From Azonexaceae bacterium (lineage in GTDB: Bacteria > Pseudomonadota > Gammaproteobacteria > Burkholderiales > Rhodocyclaceae): 64,000 nucleotides of DNA. The number at the start of each line of letters is the position of its first letter. Position 1 is the first letter of the stretch. The stretch is from the NCBI GenBank assembly GCA_013335535.1, contig JAAXVL010000002.1:310001-374000 (forward strand), read 5' to 3'. Both the position numbers and the translations under genes were made by a program. This document shows, in pieces, positions 26,993-37,790 of this stretch. Below the pieces are notes generated by a model. That model was not told where the DNA came from. It saw nothing but the letters and a program-made list of their open reading frames with translations, and did no database searches.

Positions 26993-27471
26993 CAGGGTTT
27001 CCCGGGAAGCACAAATATATTGGTGGGCGTATTGTTCCGCGAGCGAGCGTTCGCTCTCTTCAGTTTGTTAAGTTCGGCATTGAGCTCCAGAATGCGCGCA
27101 AGGAGCGTGGCATTTTTGGTTTGGGCAAGAGCAAGTTCCCTCCGGAGCTTGGCGGCTTCCTCTCGCCGTTTGGTCAAGACGTCTTGAAGTCGCGTAGGTA
27201 TGTCTGGGTCGCTCTTCAAGGCCAGAATGCGGTCGCGGACGTTCGGGTACTTGCAGCCTTTGTGGCCAATCAGCGTTCGGGAGTGACCAGCCTCTTTGGC
27301 TACGCTCGAGATGGTGATTCGCAGGGTGCCCTGTTTTGCTTGGGTCTGTAGGCTTTTGTCCTTTGGTTTGCCAGATTGAAGGCGTGCAAAGGCATCAATG
27401 AAATGCTGTTCAATTTCGTCCTCGGCGGGAACTCCCGCGCCCATTTTGTTTCGACTTGCGGGCTTAACCAT
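26992..27471 (-). CDS. GinD-like small DNA-binding/coiled-coil protein
   Basis: ATG 27471 (GAAGGAG upstream; MVKPASRNKMGAG) rather than the track start 27564; ~159 residues. It overlaps the ginC stop by eight bases. Content: an HTH-like segment (RITISSVAKEAGHSRTLIGHKGCKYPNVRDRI) and a C-terminal coiled coil (RREEAAKLRRELALAQTKNATLLARILELNAELNKL). Position after three recombinases matches ginD, the small fourth gene of GInt islands, needed there for integration and excision; TnpC of Tn554 holds the same place. Assignment by context and architecture. Confidence 0.75.
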   Translation of the reverse strand: MVKPASRNKMGAGVPAEDEIEQHFIDAFARLQSGKPKDKSLQTQAKQGTLRITISSVAKEAGHSRTLIGHKGCKYPNVRDRILALKSDPDIPTRLQDVLTKRREEAAKLRRELALAQTKNATLLARILELNAELNKLKRANARSRNNTPTNIFVLPGKP

Positions 27472-29530
27472 TCTCTTGGGCTCCTTCGTCAGGAATAGGT
27501 AAGCCGAGAGTCCGCAGGATTGAGGCTGATTGCCGCATGCGTTCCCGAGCAACCATGAACTCATTAAAATGGTCTTTGCCAGCAGCCTTCAGAATGCTCG
27601 CGTTTTTCTGGTGGCGGGCTTGCCAGAACTCGATGTGCTCGTGGTCCACGGCGAAGCATTTGCAGCCACTACACACTGTAGGATTGCGCTGTGCATAGTT
27701 CGGCTCTCCCTTTAACCAGGGGCTGGTTTGTCCCATAGTGTGGCACCGTGATTCACTTGGATTTATGGTCATGAAGCATTTTCCATGGTCGGCAAACCAT
27801 ATGCGCAAATCGCCTTGGGTGACCCAGGCTTCCATTTTTTGATAGGAGGTAGCTTCGTCGCTATCACCAATGACGCTGCGAAGCTTTTCTCGGTGCTCAC
27901 GAACAAGGTCAGCCATGCCGCCGGCAATGATGGTGCTGCTTCTGGCCTGTTCGAGGAGAAACTTTACGGTTCTTTGGCGACGGACTGATTCGATACTGTC
28001 GAGAAGTTCGGGGTCGTTGCCGATATAGCCTTCCTCGGTCATGGCCAAAGACATGTGTTTGAAGTGCTGAGAAATTGCTGGCAACATCTTAGGGTCGGTA
28101 CGCAGGATGTACAGAGCATAAGTCTTGCGCCACTGGTGGGTTCGTATACCTTCGCCCGATTTGTAGGGAGCCAAGTCTATCGAGCCAGAGGCAGTACGTA
28201 AGGTTTCGGGCAAGTCGGATAATCCACCATACACCCCCACGAAGTTCTTCATTTGCTTGGCAATGGTTTCCCGCGTGGTCGTGCTGGTCATGTCCAGGTG
28301 GCGTGACAAACAACTGCTGCCTGCTGGCTTGACCAGCAGCCACGGCAAGTTGCTACCCTTACGCCATGGCTCGAAGAGCCGTTCCAGGCCCAACAGTGCG
28401 CTAACTGCCGGCGGTAGATAGGAGGACCCCACCGGTCGCATCCCAATCACCCAACTCATCATTGCGCCATCATGAATCTTGGTAACCTGTGAGTTTAGAA
28501 AGAACAGTTCGTTGAGCCCGGTTTTTGACTGTTGGATTGAGACGCACGAGGGCAACCCAGTGGCAGCGTCAATGCCGCTCCTCAGTGCTGCTACTTCGCT
28601 AAGTCGAATGCCGGTGGTGCCTTGGATTAACGTCACACAGGCTGATGAGGCGTGCGCAACCAGTGCTCGCAAAGCGGAATCCAATCGAGTGCGTACCCCG
28701 CCCGTATTTCGAGAGTAATCAGCCTCCGTGCCAAGGCCGTCGCGCCAAGGTTTACTTTCGTTTGGGATGACCGTGAACCGAAATTCGCGGAGCGCGGTCT
28801 CGATAGCTCGAACGCCAACTTCCTTGGACGTCTCAAGGTTCAGATATAAATCGCGTAGTCGAATGACGTCGTCAATCGGGTGGCCCATCCAGCGGATGCA
28901 CTGAGCGAGTATTCGCAAGGCCACGCAGTCAGGTAACGGCTCAATCCAGCCGTTTTCTACCGTTGCAGCTTCCTTGGCAACCTTATCGACGCTGTTGCCG
29001 TCATAAGGAGGCTCCGGCATAGGTGTGACATTTGCCTCGCTCAGCGCGGCCGATTGTCGATAGATTGTGCCGAGAATTTGCAGAGAAAATTGAAATGACC
29101 CGGAGGCAACCTCTCCTGATTTCTTTATTCGAATCAGTCCCAGTAGGTGGTCGTGAAATTCCCAACTTGCTTCAGTATCGAGCTGCGAGAATGATTCATA
29201 GTTGCTTGCAACCATCCATCGGAGCAGCGTACTGAGTTGCTGCCGAAATCCGCGCGAGATGGTTACAGGGTCAAGCCCTCTGCCGGAGCGAGAGTCCGTA
29301 AGCAAGGACCAAGTGAGTTTCCGGCAGTCTTCCAATAAAGTGCTCCACTGAGGTGAAAGCAGTGTACTTTCGCCGTCTATGCGCAGGTTCCAGTCGAACA
29401 TCAATTCATAGTCAGCTAATCCGATTTTTATGTTTTCGAACCACCATTTATCGTCATGCCAAAGACTTCTGGGCGAAACTCGAGCCACCGCCCTCTCTGA
29501 ATCTGGTAGTAAATGTAAGCGTGCCAGCAT
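27464..29530 (-). CDS. GinC-like tyrosine recombinase
   Basis: 688 residues, large tyrosine recombinase. Catalytic elements: R in GIRLSEVAALRSG, H-x-x-R in HQWRKTYALYIL, H in ISQHFKHMS and Y in TEEGYIG. Downstream a Cys/His segment is seen (NPTVCSGCKCFAVDHEHIEF), common in this recombinase group. Third of three tandem recombinases and separated from the second by 3 bp. In GInt islands all three integrases plus GinD are needed for movement (established knowledge); here the trio is intact by reading frame. Confidence 0.85.
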   Translation of the reverse strand: MLARLHLLPDSERAVARVSPRSLWHDDKWWFENIKIGLADYELMFDWNLRIDGESTLLSPQWSTLLEDCRKLTWSLLTDSRSGRGLDPVTISRGFRQQLSTLLRWMVASNYESFSQLDTEASWEFHDHLLGLIRIKKSGEVASGSFQFSLQILGTIYRQSAALSEANVTPMPEPPYDGNSVDKVAKEAATVENGWIEPLPDCVALRILAQCIRWMGHPIDDVIRLRDLYLNLETSKEVGVRAIETALREFRFTVIPNESKPWRDGLGTEADYSRNTGGVRTRLDSALRALVAHASSACVTLIQGTTGIRLSEVAALRSGIDAATGLPSCVSIQQSKTGLNELFFLNSQVTKIHDGAMMSWVIGMRPVGSSYLPPAVSALLGLERLFEPWRKGSNLPWLLVKPAGSSCLSRHLDMTSTTTRETIAKQMKNFVGVYGGLSDLPETLRTASGSIDLAPYKSGEGIRTHQWRKTYALYILRTDPKMLPAISQHFKHMSLAMTEEGYIGNDPELLDSIESVRRQRTVKFLLEQARSSTIIAGGMADLVREHREKLRSVIGDSDEATSYQKMEAWVTQGDLRIWFADHGKCFMTINPSESRCHTMGQTSPWLKGEPNYAQRNPTVCSGCKCFAVDHEHIEFWQARHQKNASILKAAGKDHFNEFMVARERMRQSASILRTLGLPIPDEGAQENG

Positions 29531-29533
29531 TCG

Positions 29534-31396
29534 TTACTCCAGGTCAGGAAGGGGCGACAAAGTCAGCTCGCTGGCGGCAGTCAGTACGTGATGGTCATTG
29601 AATAGTGGAAGCCAGTAGTCATCCAGTCGTTTGGCGACGTGCGCCCAACAGTCAAGCCAGCGCCGTGGTGGTAACGTAGTCTGTGCCGCTATGACCGCAT
29701 CACGCAATTGAATGGCGCGAGCCGCCGCGTATGGTGATTGTGTATTTATGCATGCAAGAGGGCAGCGTGGGCACTGACCAAAGGCTTGGCAAAGCCGGCC
29801 GTCAATCTCACTCGGCATCGGAGAGCTAAAGGGGTCCAGGCAGTAATAACCGGGCGTCGCGCACCCTTTGTCGGCTTCAAACGGTTCCTTACGAGGGTCA
29901 GGAGCAGTACCTTCCGTGCGAACGAGTCGCTCTCGAGTGAGCATGATTGCGGCAAGTGCCTCGTTGTTGCGCGTTCGGGCTGCATCCGAGGTGTAGTGCT
30001 CAAGTAAAACTTGAGGCGAACGTTGGCCACCTGCAGTTTGAACAGCCTTGAGGTCGCCTCCCGTCATCTCATGAATTTTGTCCAGAGATGTTGTGCGTAG
30101 CTGCGCCAGTGCCAAGTGAGGGATTCCATGGTCTTCAAGAAAACGCGTTAATGAGGCATACCAGAGCGAGCCTGCCTTGTGAGAGCCTCCGCTATAATCC
30201 ATTGCACGCATTGTTGTATCTTCAGAGTGGTCAGCGCTGCGAGTTAGCATCAAGAACAGCCGGTCCTGGTATTTCACAGTGGCTATAACCCGTAATGTTT
30301 TGGCCCATTCCGTAATAAATGAAACCAACACGTCCGGCCCAATGGGGTTTCCCACGGCAAATGTCCGCATCTGCTTTCTCAAGGAGCGGCATTTGGGTGG
30401 CCGGAACTGAATGCGTTTGCCGCCAAAATGGTCGGGGTATTCAATATCTTTAAGATTCAATTCGCGCAATACATCAGGATTGAAGGCTGTCTGAAACGCC
30501 ATGAGAATTACAAATGGGATAAGTTCCCGAGCAGAGGGAGCGAGTGGTTGACGAAGCTCAGTGAACGTCATCTGTAGGCTCCGATGAGCCAACCACAACT
30601 GTCGGTCGTTTTCACGAATCCAGTCGGAGTTTGGTATCCAGGTTTGATATCGGTTCTCATATAACCAGCGCCACTCATCCGGTGTTTTTGGCATTTTGGT
30701 TGGGTGCGGTGGTGATTCGTCTAGGGCATTCTTGGTAGCCCACGCGGCCTTAACTTTGCCCATCGTGTTCAGGACTTCGTCTTGGGACGCTAATAACAAG
30801 TGCAGCAAGCTGTTGTCGTCGATAATTTGACGTGGCGTTATTTTCCGTGAGCAACCAGTCCAAACATGGGTCGGAATGGAAATGCTTGGCGTCAGTCGAG
30901 GCTTCCAGCTTTTTGAGGATTTAAGGATTTTTATTAGGATACGTAGTGCAGTAAGTAACATGGTGCGCGTTGTCTGGCTGACAGGGGTGCCATCCACATT
31001 TCTTTTCAGGTCGAGCCACCTAATAAAACCATCAACCCAAGCAGTGTCAATGCTCTTTAAATCCGACTCACCTTTTGGGTCGGTGAGCCGTAGATAGGCA
31101 AACAATCCGCGGTCTAGGTCGCCGATGCGACAAGATACGCTGTTGCTTGCGGCCTTCTTGGCGTATTCCGAAAGGGCAAAGACAAATGCTTCAGCAATAT
31201 GCGGGTAGTCAAGCCAGTGCGAGCAGTCCTTTTTCCAACCGTCACCAGCAAAATCAAGAGTATTATCAGTATGCTCAATGCGTAAATTTTGCAAGAGAGG
31301 GTGCTTGGTTGGACCGAGTGGAATTACGTTTCTCTTTCCGTCCGCTCCAAGCTGGTCGTAACGGCTTGGCATCTTGCTGCTTTTGATTTCATCCAT
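29534..31396 (-). CDS. GinB-like tyrosine recombinase
   Basis: 620 residues, comparable to TnpB/GinB-type recombinases. The catalytic C-terminal half has LAQLRTTSLDKIHEMTGGDL and RSPQVLLEHYTSDAA with a candidate Tyr nucleophile; the H-x-x-R box is degenerate (HLALAQLR), as often in this subfamily. A C-terminal cysteine cluster (CLDPF..CQAFGQCPRCPLAC) suggests a zinc-binding tail. Starts at the last base of the preceding short ORF, so translation is probably coupled. Second gene of the ginABC trio. Confidence 0.83.
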   Translation of the reverse strand: MDEIKSSKMPSRYDQLGADGKRNVIPLGPTKHPLLQNLRIEHTDNTLDFAGDGWKKDCSHWLDYPHIAEAFVFALSEYAKKAASNSVSCRIGDLDRGLFAYLRLTDPKGESDLKSIDTAWVDGFIRWLDLKRNVDGTPVSQTTRTMLLTALRILIKILKSSKSWKPRLTPSISIPTHVWTGCSRKITPRQIIDDNSLLHLLLASQDEVLNTMGKVKAAWATKNALDESPPHPTKMPKTPDEWRWLYENRYQTWIPNSDWIRENDRQLWLAHRSLQMTFTELRQPLAPSARELIPFVILMAFQTAFNPDVLRELNLKDIEYPDHFGGKRIQFRPPKCRSLRKQMRTFAVGNPIGPDVLVSFITEWAKTLRVIATVKYQDRLFLMLTRSADHSEDTTMRAMDYSGGSHKAGSLWYASLTRFLEDHGIPHLALAQLRTTSLDKIHEMTGGDLKAVQTAGGQRSPQVLLEHYTSDAARTRNNEALAAIMLTRERLVRTEGTAPDPRKEPFEADKGCATPGYYCLDPFSSPMPSEIDGRLCQAFGQCPRCPLACINTQSPYAAARAIQLRDAVIAAQTTLPPRRWLDCWAHVAKRLDDYWLPLFNDHHVLTAASELTLSPLPDLE

Positions 31397-31632
31397 TATT
31401 TTTGATTCGCGATGAGTATGTCGGCTAGCTCTCTGGCTGCTCGTTCTGACATCTGAGCTTCAAATTCGCGGGTGACTTGCAGGTGAGTATTAGTCGTGGT
31501 TTCCATGTTTATATGGCCAAGACGTACTTGAAGGTTCTTCCACGGTTCGGAATTGCCACTCTGTTTTTCGGCTAGGTATTTCCCTATGCTAACGGGGAGG
31601 CGCTGCATGTTGCTCTCTCCTTTAATTGTCAT
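31396..31632 (-). pseudogene. Tandem duplicate of the ginA 3' end
   Basis: 78-codon ORF overlapping the ginA stop by ATGA. From residue ~18 it repeats the ginA C-terminus: YLAEKQSGNSEPWKNLQVRL is identical in both, and the Tyr-nucleophile segment reads TTTNTHLQV instead of TINTYLRV, so the catalytic Tyr is lost. It is a partial, diverged duplication placed between ginA and ginB without breaking the coupling of the operon. It could still be translated, perhaps as an inactive C-terminal helix donor; more likely a relic. Confidence 0.85.
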
Positions 31633-32966
31633 TTCGGCCTTACGCTAAGCATGTCAGTAAGAAAGCCGGCGGCTCGGTCTGAGAGCTGCGCTTCAAATTC
31701 GCTGGCGACCCGAAGGTAGGTGTTAATCGTGGTCTCTAACGAAGAATGCCCAAGGCGTACTTGAAGGTTCTTCCAAGGTTCGGAATTGCCACTCTGTTTT
31801 TCGGCTAGGTAGCTCCATACGGTATAGGTGTGTCTCAAGCAGTGTGGAGAGAATGCTGGTACTTGTTCAACGTAGCTTTGCTGAGTTTCGGGGTTAACCT
31901 TCGTCACTGTTCGCAGTAGTCCGGCCGATTGGCCTTCGCCGGCCGCAGCGGCAATTACAGCCTGGTGAAACGCATCATGAAAGCTTCCGTATTGCGCGGG
32001 CTTTCCCGCGTTATGTCGAGAAGCAGTGCTATTCACAAAAAGCGCTACAGGGTCTCGACCTGTGATAATCCCTCTGCGGCGCCCCTCGGCAATATCCGTC
32101 TTTCGCTCGTGGTTTATGTACCAGTGCAACCAATTTAGGACGGCGTTGGGCAGCTCAACCTTGCGCACTTTATTTCCTTTGCCAACGATTCGCAGGAAGG
32201 TCAAGCCTGCAGGGTTGCCGGGGTCCTCTGGGCTTAGCTCCATAATGCTGTGGATAGTTAATTGGGTGGGTTCGTCGGGCCGCATACCGGTATGAAGACA
32301 AACTTCGGCCCAGAGCCGATTTCTCACTGGTCTTAGGTCATTTTTGTCTTGTCCTGGGAGCGGGCCTAGTGCTTGCGCTACTAGACGGTATTGGCGCTTG
32401 TTAAAGCCACGAACCTCATCGTCGATGGCAACTTGGCCCTTTGGCATTAGTTCGTTTCTTCGCGCTGTCCGCTTTTTCCGGATATGAGCAAGTGCGTTTT
32501 GGTCTATCGCATATCGCCCATCCGTTTCGACATCGCCGACGTCGACTGCCGTACAACCCCTTGAATTAAAGTAGCGGTAAAACTCCAGCACTGTTCCAAT
32601 ACGGCGCCGAATGGTCTTATTGGCATATGCCTCATTAGTGCGAGGACTTACCAGGGTTTGCATTAAGTAAACGTAATTTTCAAGGTCACCGCGCTCCACT
32701 TGGTCCCAAGCTAAATTGAAGTGCCATAAATACTGATACCAGTCACGAAGGTCGTCGGCCTCCGCAAGAGCGGTATTTGCCACGTAGCGCCTGCTGTGGT
32801 TACGGTGCTGCTCCCATAAAAACTGAAAAACAGGCTCAAGGATTTCCTGCGTTTCACCTGATACTAGGAAGGGATAACCAACTGGTAATTGGGACTGTTT
32901 TAGCTCCGATTCGCTAAGTCCAGTAAGGCTTTCGAGCGATACGGCGCGTACAACTGAAATGTTCAT
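31629..32966 (-). CDS. GinA-like tyrosine recombinase
   Basis: 445 residues with a full catalytic set: R in HTGMRPDEPTQLT, H-x-x-R in HCLRHTYTVW, H in RLGHSSLET and Y in INTYLRV. An N-terminal SAM-like core-binding domain is visible (DLENYVYLMQTLVSPRTNEAY). First gene of the recombinase operon and closest to the island end, as ginA is in GInt islands. An AT-rich leader (32,967-33,060) probably holds its promoter. The identification as ginA rests on gene order ginA-B-C-D and sizes. Confidence 0.87.
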   Translation of the reverse strand: MNISVVRAVSLESLTGLSESELKQSQLPVGYPFLVSGETQEILEPVFQFLWEQHRNHSRRYVANTALAEADDLRDWYQYLWHFNLAWDQVERGDLENYVYLMQTLVSPRTNEAYANKTIRRRIGTVLEFYRYFNSRGCTAVDVGDVETDGRYAIDQNALAHIRKKRTARRNELMPKGQVAIDDEVRGFNKRQYRLVAQALGPLPGQDKNDLRPVRNRLWAEVCLHTGMRPDEPTQLTIHSIMELSPEDPGNPAGLTFLRIVGKGNKVRKVELPNAVLNWLHWYINHERKTDIAEGRRRGIITGRDPVALFVNSTASRHNAGKPAQYGSFHDAFHQAVIAAAAGEGQSAGLLRTVTKVNPETQQSYVEQVPAFSPHCLRHTYTVWSYLAEKQSGNSEPWKNLQVRLGHSSLETTINTYLRVASEFEAQLSDRAAGFLTDMLSVRPK

Positions 32967-33240
32967 TCTGATAGAGGCTCGGGGTTAGTGTAGAGAACAG
33001 CAACTTGCAAAATATTTTTTTTGATGTATAATTAACGTTTATAATCAACATGTTACGATGGATTATAGGCGTATTCTTCAGGATTGGGAACAAATTTGCG
33101 CCTGCGAAATGGATTCGCTGATTTTCAGAAATGAATAGATGTAATTTGCCCTACTCGGTGCAAACTCATGAGTTATCAGGTGCGGGGAGGTTGCCCTCTG
33201 TCACGAGGGATTCCTAAGAGAACGGTTTAACCACCGGATA
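32967..33240. other. AT-rich right end of the island
   Basis: 274 bp with no gene. It is strongly AT-rich around 33,001-33,060 and contains the near-direct repeat TATAATTAAC/TATAATCAAC (33027-33036, 33040-33049; 13-bp period), candidates for promoter or recombinase-binding sites of ginA. Further right are a GTCACGAG..-type segment and GGTTTAACC. The island/backbone junction is near 33,240-33,244, where coding homology of the interrupted gene begins after an in-frame TAA. Confidence 0.65.
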
Positions 33241-33243
33241 TAA

Positions 33244-35040
33244 CTGTTCAAGAACGCGCTGGTTGTTCTGCTGACTTTCCAGGCGGCGCAATGGACGGCG
33301 CTCAAGCCCGAACTGCTGGCCAACCTGGCGGCGGGCGTGTTCATCCTGCCCTTCTTCCTGTTCTCGGCGACGGCCGGGCAACTGGCCGACAAGTACGACA
33401 AGGCGACACTGGCGCGGCTGGTCAAAGTACTCGAAATGGTCATCATGGGCGTCGCTGCCGCCGGGTTCTTCATGCACAGCCTGCCCGTGTTGATGGGCGC
33501 GCTGTTCCTGCTCGGCTGCCATTCGACGCTGTTCGGGCCGGTCAAGTACGCGATCATGCCGCAGCATCTGCACAGCGATGAACTGGTCGGCGGCAACGCG
33601 CTGATCGAGGCCGGGACGTTTGTCGCCATCCTGATCGGTACGCTGGCCGGCGGCCTGCTCGCCGGTTCGGTCGAGCATCCGGCCTGGATTGCGGTCGGCG
33701 GTTTTGTCGTGGCCTTCGCCGGCTATCTGACCAGCCGGGGCATTCCAACCGCGCCGCCGCCGGTGCCGGAACTCACGATCAACCTTAACCCGCTGTCCGA
33801 AACCTGGCGCAACATCGCTTTCGCCAAGCAAAACCGCACGGTTTTCCTGTCCATCCTTGGCATCTCGTGGTTCTGGCTCTACGGGGCGCTCTTCCTCGCC
33901 CAGTTCCCGGCCTACGCCAAGTTTGTGCTCGGCGGCGGCGAGTCGGCGGTAACCATGCTGCTGGCGATTTTTACGGTCGGTATCGGCATCGGCTCGATGC
34001 TTTGCGAGCGGATGTCCGGCAAGCATGTCGAAATTGGCCTGGTGCCTTTCGGCTCGATCGGCCTGACGCTGTTCGGCCTCGACCTCTACTTCGCCTCGCC
34101 GGTCGGCCTGCCTGGTACGACGCCGCATGAACTCCTCGCATTGCTCAGTATCCCGGCCATCTGGCGCGTGCTGTTCGACCTCATGATGCTCGGCGTCTTC
34201 GGGGGCTTCTTTATCGTGCCGCTCTACGCGCTGGTCCAGCTGCGCAGTTCGCCGGAACACCGGGCGCGCATCATCGCCGCCAACAATATCCTCAATGCCT
34301 TGTTCATGGTCGTCGGTGCCCTCGGGGCAGCCAGCCTGCTCGGCGCCGGGCTGTCGATGCCGGCCTTGTTCGGCCTGGCAGCGCTGCTCAATGCGCTGGT
34401 GGCGATCTACATCTACGGGCTGGTGCCGGAATTCCTGCTGCGTTTCGTCGCTTGGCTACTGGTCAAGGCGGTGTACCGGCTGCGCGCGGAGGGCATCGAG
34501 CATATCCCGCAGGAAGGCGCCGCCGTGCTCGTCGCCAACCATGTCAGCTTCGTCGATGCGGTGGTGATCATGGGCGCGTCGCCCCGGCCGGTACGCTTCG
34601 TCATGGACCATCGCATTTTCAGAACGCCGTTGCTCGGTTTCATCTTCCGCCATTGCGGGGCGATTCCCATCGCCTCGGCCAAGGACGACCCGGCGCTGCT
34701 CGAAGCGGCTTTCGCCGCGGTCGGCAAGGCGCTGGCCGAGGGCGATCTGGTTGGCATCTTCCCCGAAGGCCACATCACCCGCGACGGCCAGTTGCAGACC
34801 TTCCGCCCCGGTATCAGTCGCATCCTCGCTGCCAATCCGGTTCCGGTCGTGCCGATGGCGCTCAGTGGCCTGTGGGGGAGTTATTTTTCGCGCGTGGACG
34901 GCGAGGCGATGAAGACACCGTTCCGGCGCGGTGTGTTCTCGTCGATCAGCCTCCAGGTCGGGGCGCCGCTTTCGCCGGAAGACGCTAGCACGGGGCATTT
35001 GCACAATGTCGTGGCAGCGTTGCGTGGCATGCGGTTGTGA
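33244..35040 (+). pseudogene. LplT-Aas-like lysophospholipid flippase/acyltransferase, 5'-truncated by the island
   Basis: The frame carries coding sequence from codon CTG 33244 (LFKNALVVLLTFQAAQW), which in full-length homologues lies ~25 residues after the start, preceded here by TAA 33241. So about the first 25 codons and the promoter are cut off. The N-terminal ~400 residues are an MFS transporter (LplT-like), and the C-terminal ~200 a PlsC-type acyltransferase with NHVSFVDA (H-x4-D) and FPEGHIT. Together such proteins re-acylate lysophosphatidylethanolamine. The track start ATG 33337 would give a 567-residue product lacking the first helix; function is doubtful. The missing 5' end should lie beyond the left island end. 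Confidence 0.85.
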
Positions 35041-35055
35041 GGGGGAACTGAACGA

Positions 35056-35430
35056 ATGAGTCTGGTCGGCAAAAAAGTGCTGGTGGTGGATGACATGACG
35101 GCGATTCGGCAGGTCATCATGGCCCATCTCAAAAACGTCGGTTGCGAGCCGCTAGGCGTCAGCAACGGGCGCGTCGCGCTGGATCTGCTTGCCCGTCGTC
35201 AGTTCGACCTAGTCTTGTCCGACTGGAACATGCCTGGCATGGATGGAACCCAGCTGGTCACCGCGATTCGCGCCATGAACGAGACCATCCCCATCGTCAT
35301 GGTGACGGCCGAAGGTGACCCCAAGCTGTTGGAAACCCTGCGCGAGCTTGGTATCAGCGGCTACATCATCAAGCCGTTCAGGCCGCAGGCATTGCTGAAA
35401 CTGCTAGGGAAGATCTTCCCCGGGCGTTGA
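35056..35430 (+). CDS. CheY-like single-domain response regulator
   Basis: 124 residues, one receiver domain: acidic pocket VLVVDDMTAIRQ, phosphoacceptor Asp in LVLSDWNMPGMDG, T in MVTAEG and K in YIIKPF. No output domain. It lies 15 bp after the truncated acyltransferase gene in the same direction, so loss of the original promoter by island insertion may affect it too. It is closest in style to chemotaxis CheY proteins; partner kinase unknown. Confidence 0.88.
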   Translation: MSLVGKKVLVVDDMTAIRQVIMAHLKNVGCEPLGVSNGRVALDLLARRQFDLVLSDWNMPGMDGTQLVTAIRAMNETIPIVMVTAEGDPKLLETLRELGISGYIIKPFRPQALLKLLGKIFPGR

Positions 35431-35465
35431 GTGGACAGCCTGGCGCAAGGCCGGGCGGCGCGCCG

Positions 35466-37472
<2,007 letters not shown>

Positions 37473-37693
37473 GCCGGCCCCGCCATTGCGCTGCCGGCTG
37501 CCCGCTGGCCGGGAGCTTGCGACCCATGATGCGCCGTCGCGTCGGCGCCGGCCGGGTTAACACCGGCTGTAGGCGTGGCAAATGGGTTGATATTCATGCA
37601 TTTATTATGTGGTCAGAATGAAGCTGGCTGCAACGAAAGCGTGCTGGCCAGCGCGCGTCGCTCTGTATTCATCCTGTCCAGTTGCCTGCAGTA

Positions 37694-37730
37694 TTTCAAT
37701 TTTGGCCATTTTTTCCGGTTGACCGTGGCA
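37694..37730 (+). repeat. Dispersed GGTTGACCG element, copy 1
   Basis: TTTCAATTTTGGCCATTTTT then CCGGTTGACCGTGGCA. It lies in the 318-bp gap 37,473-37,790, about 60 bp before the hypothetical gene at 37791. Nothing else is recognisable in that gap. Confidence 0.9.
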
Positions 37731-37790
37731 TTCGGCATCAGTGCTCTGGCCTCCCGTTAAAATGGCGGCTTTCCCTTATTTCGATTCGCC

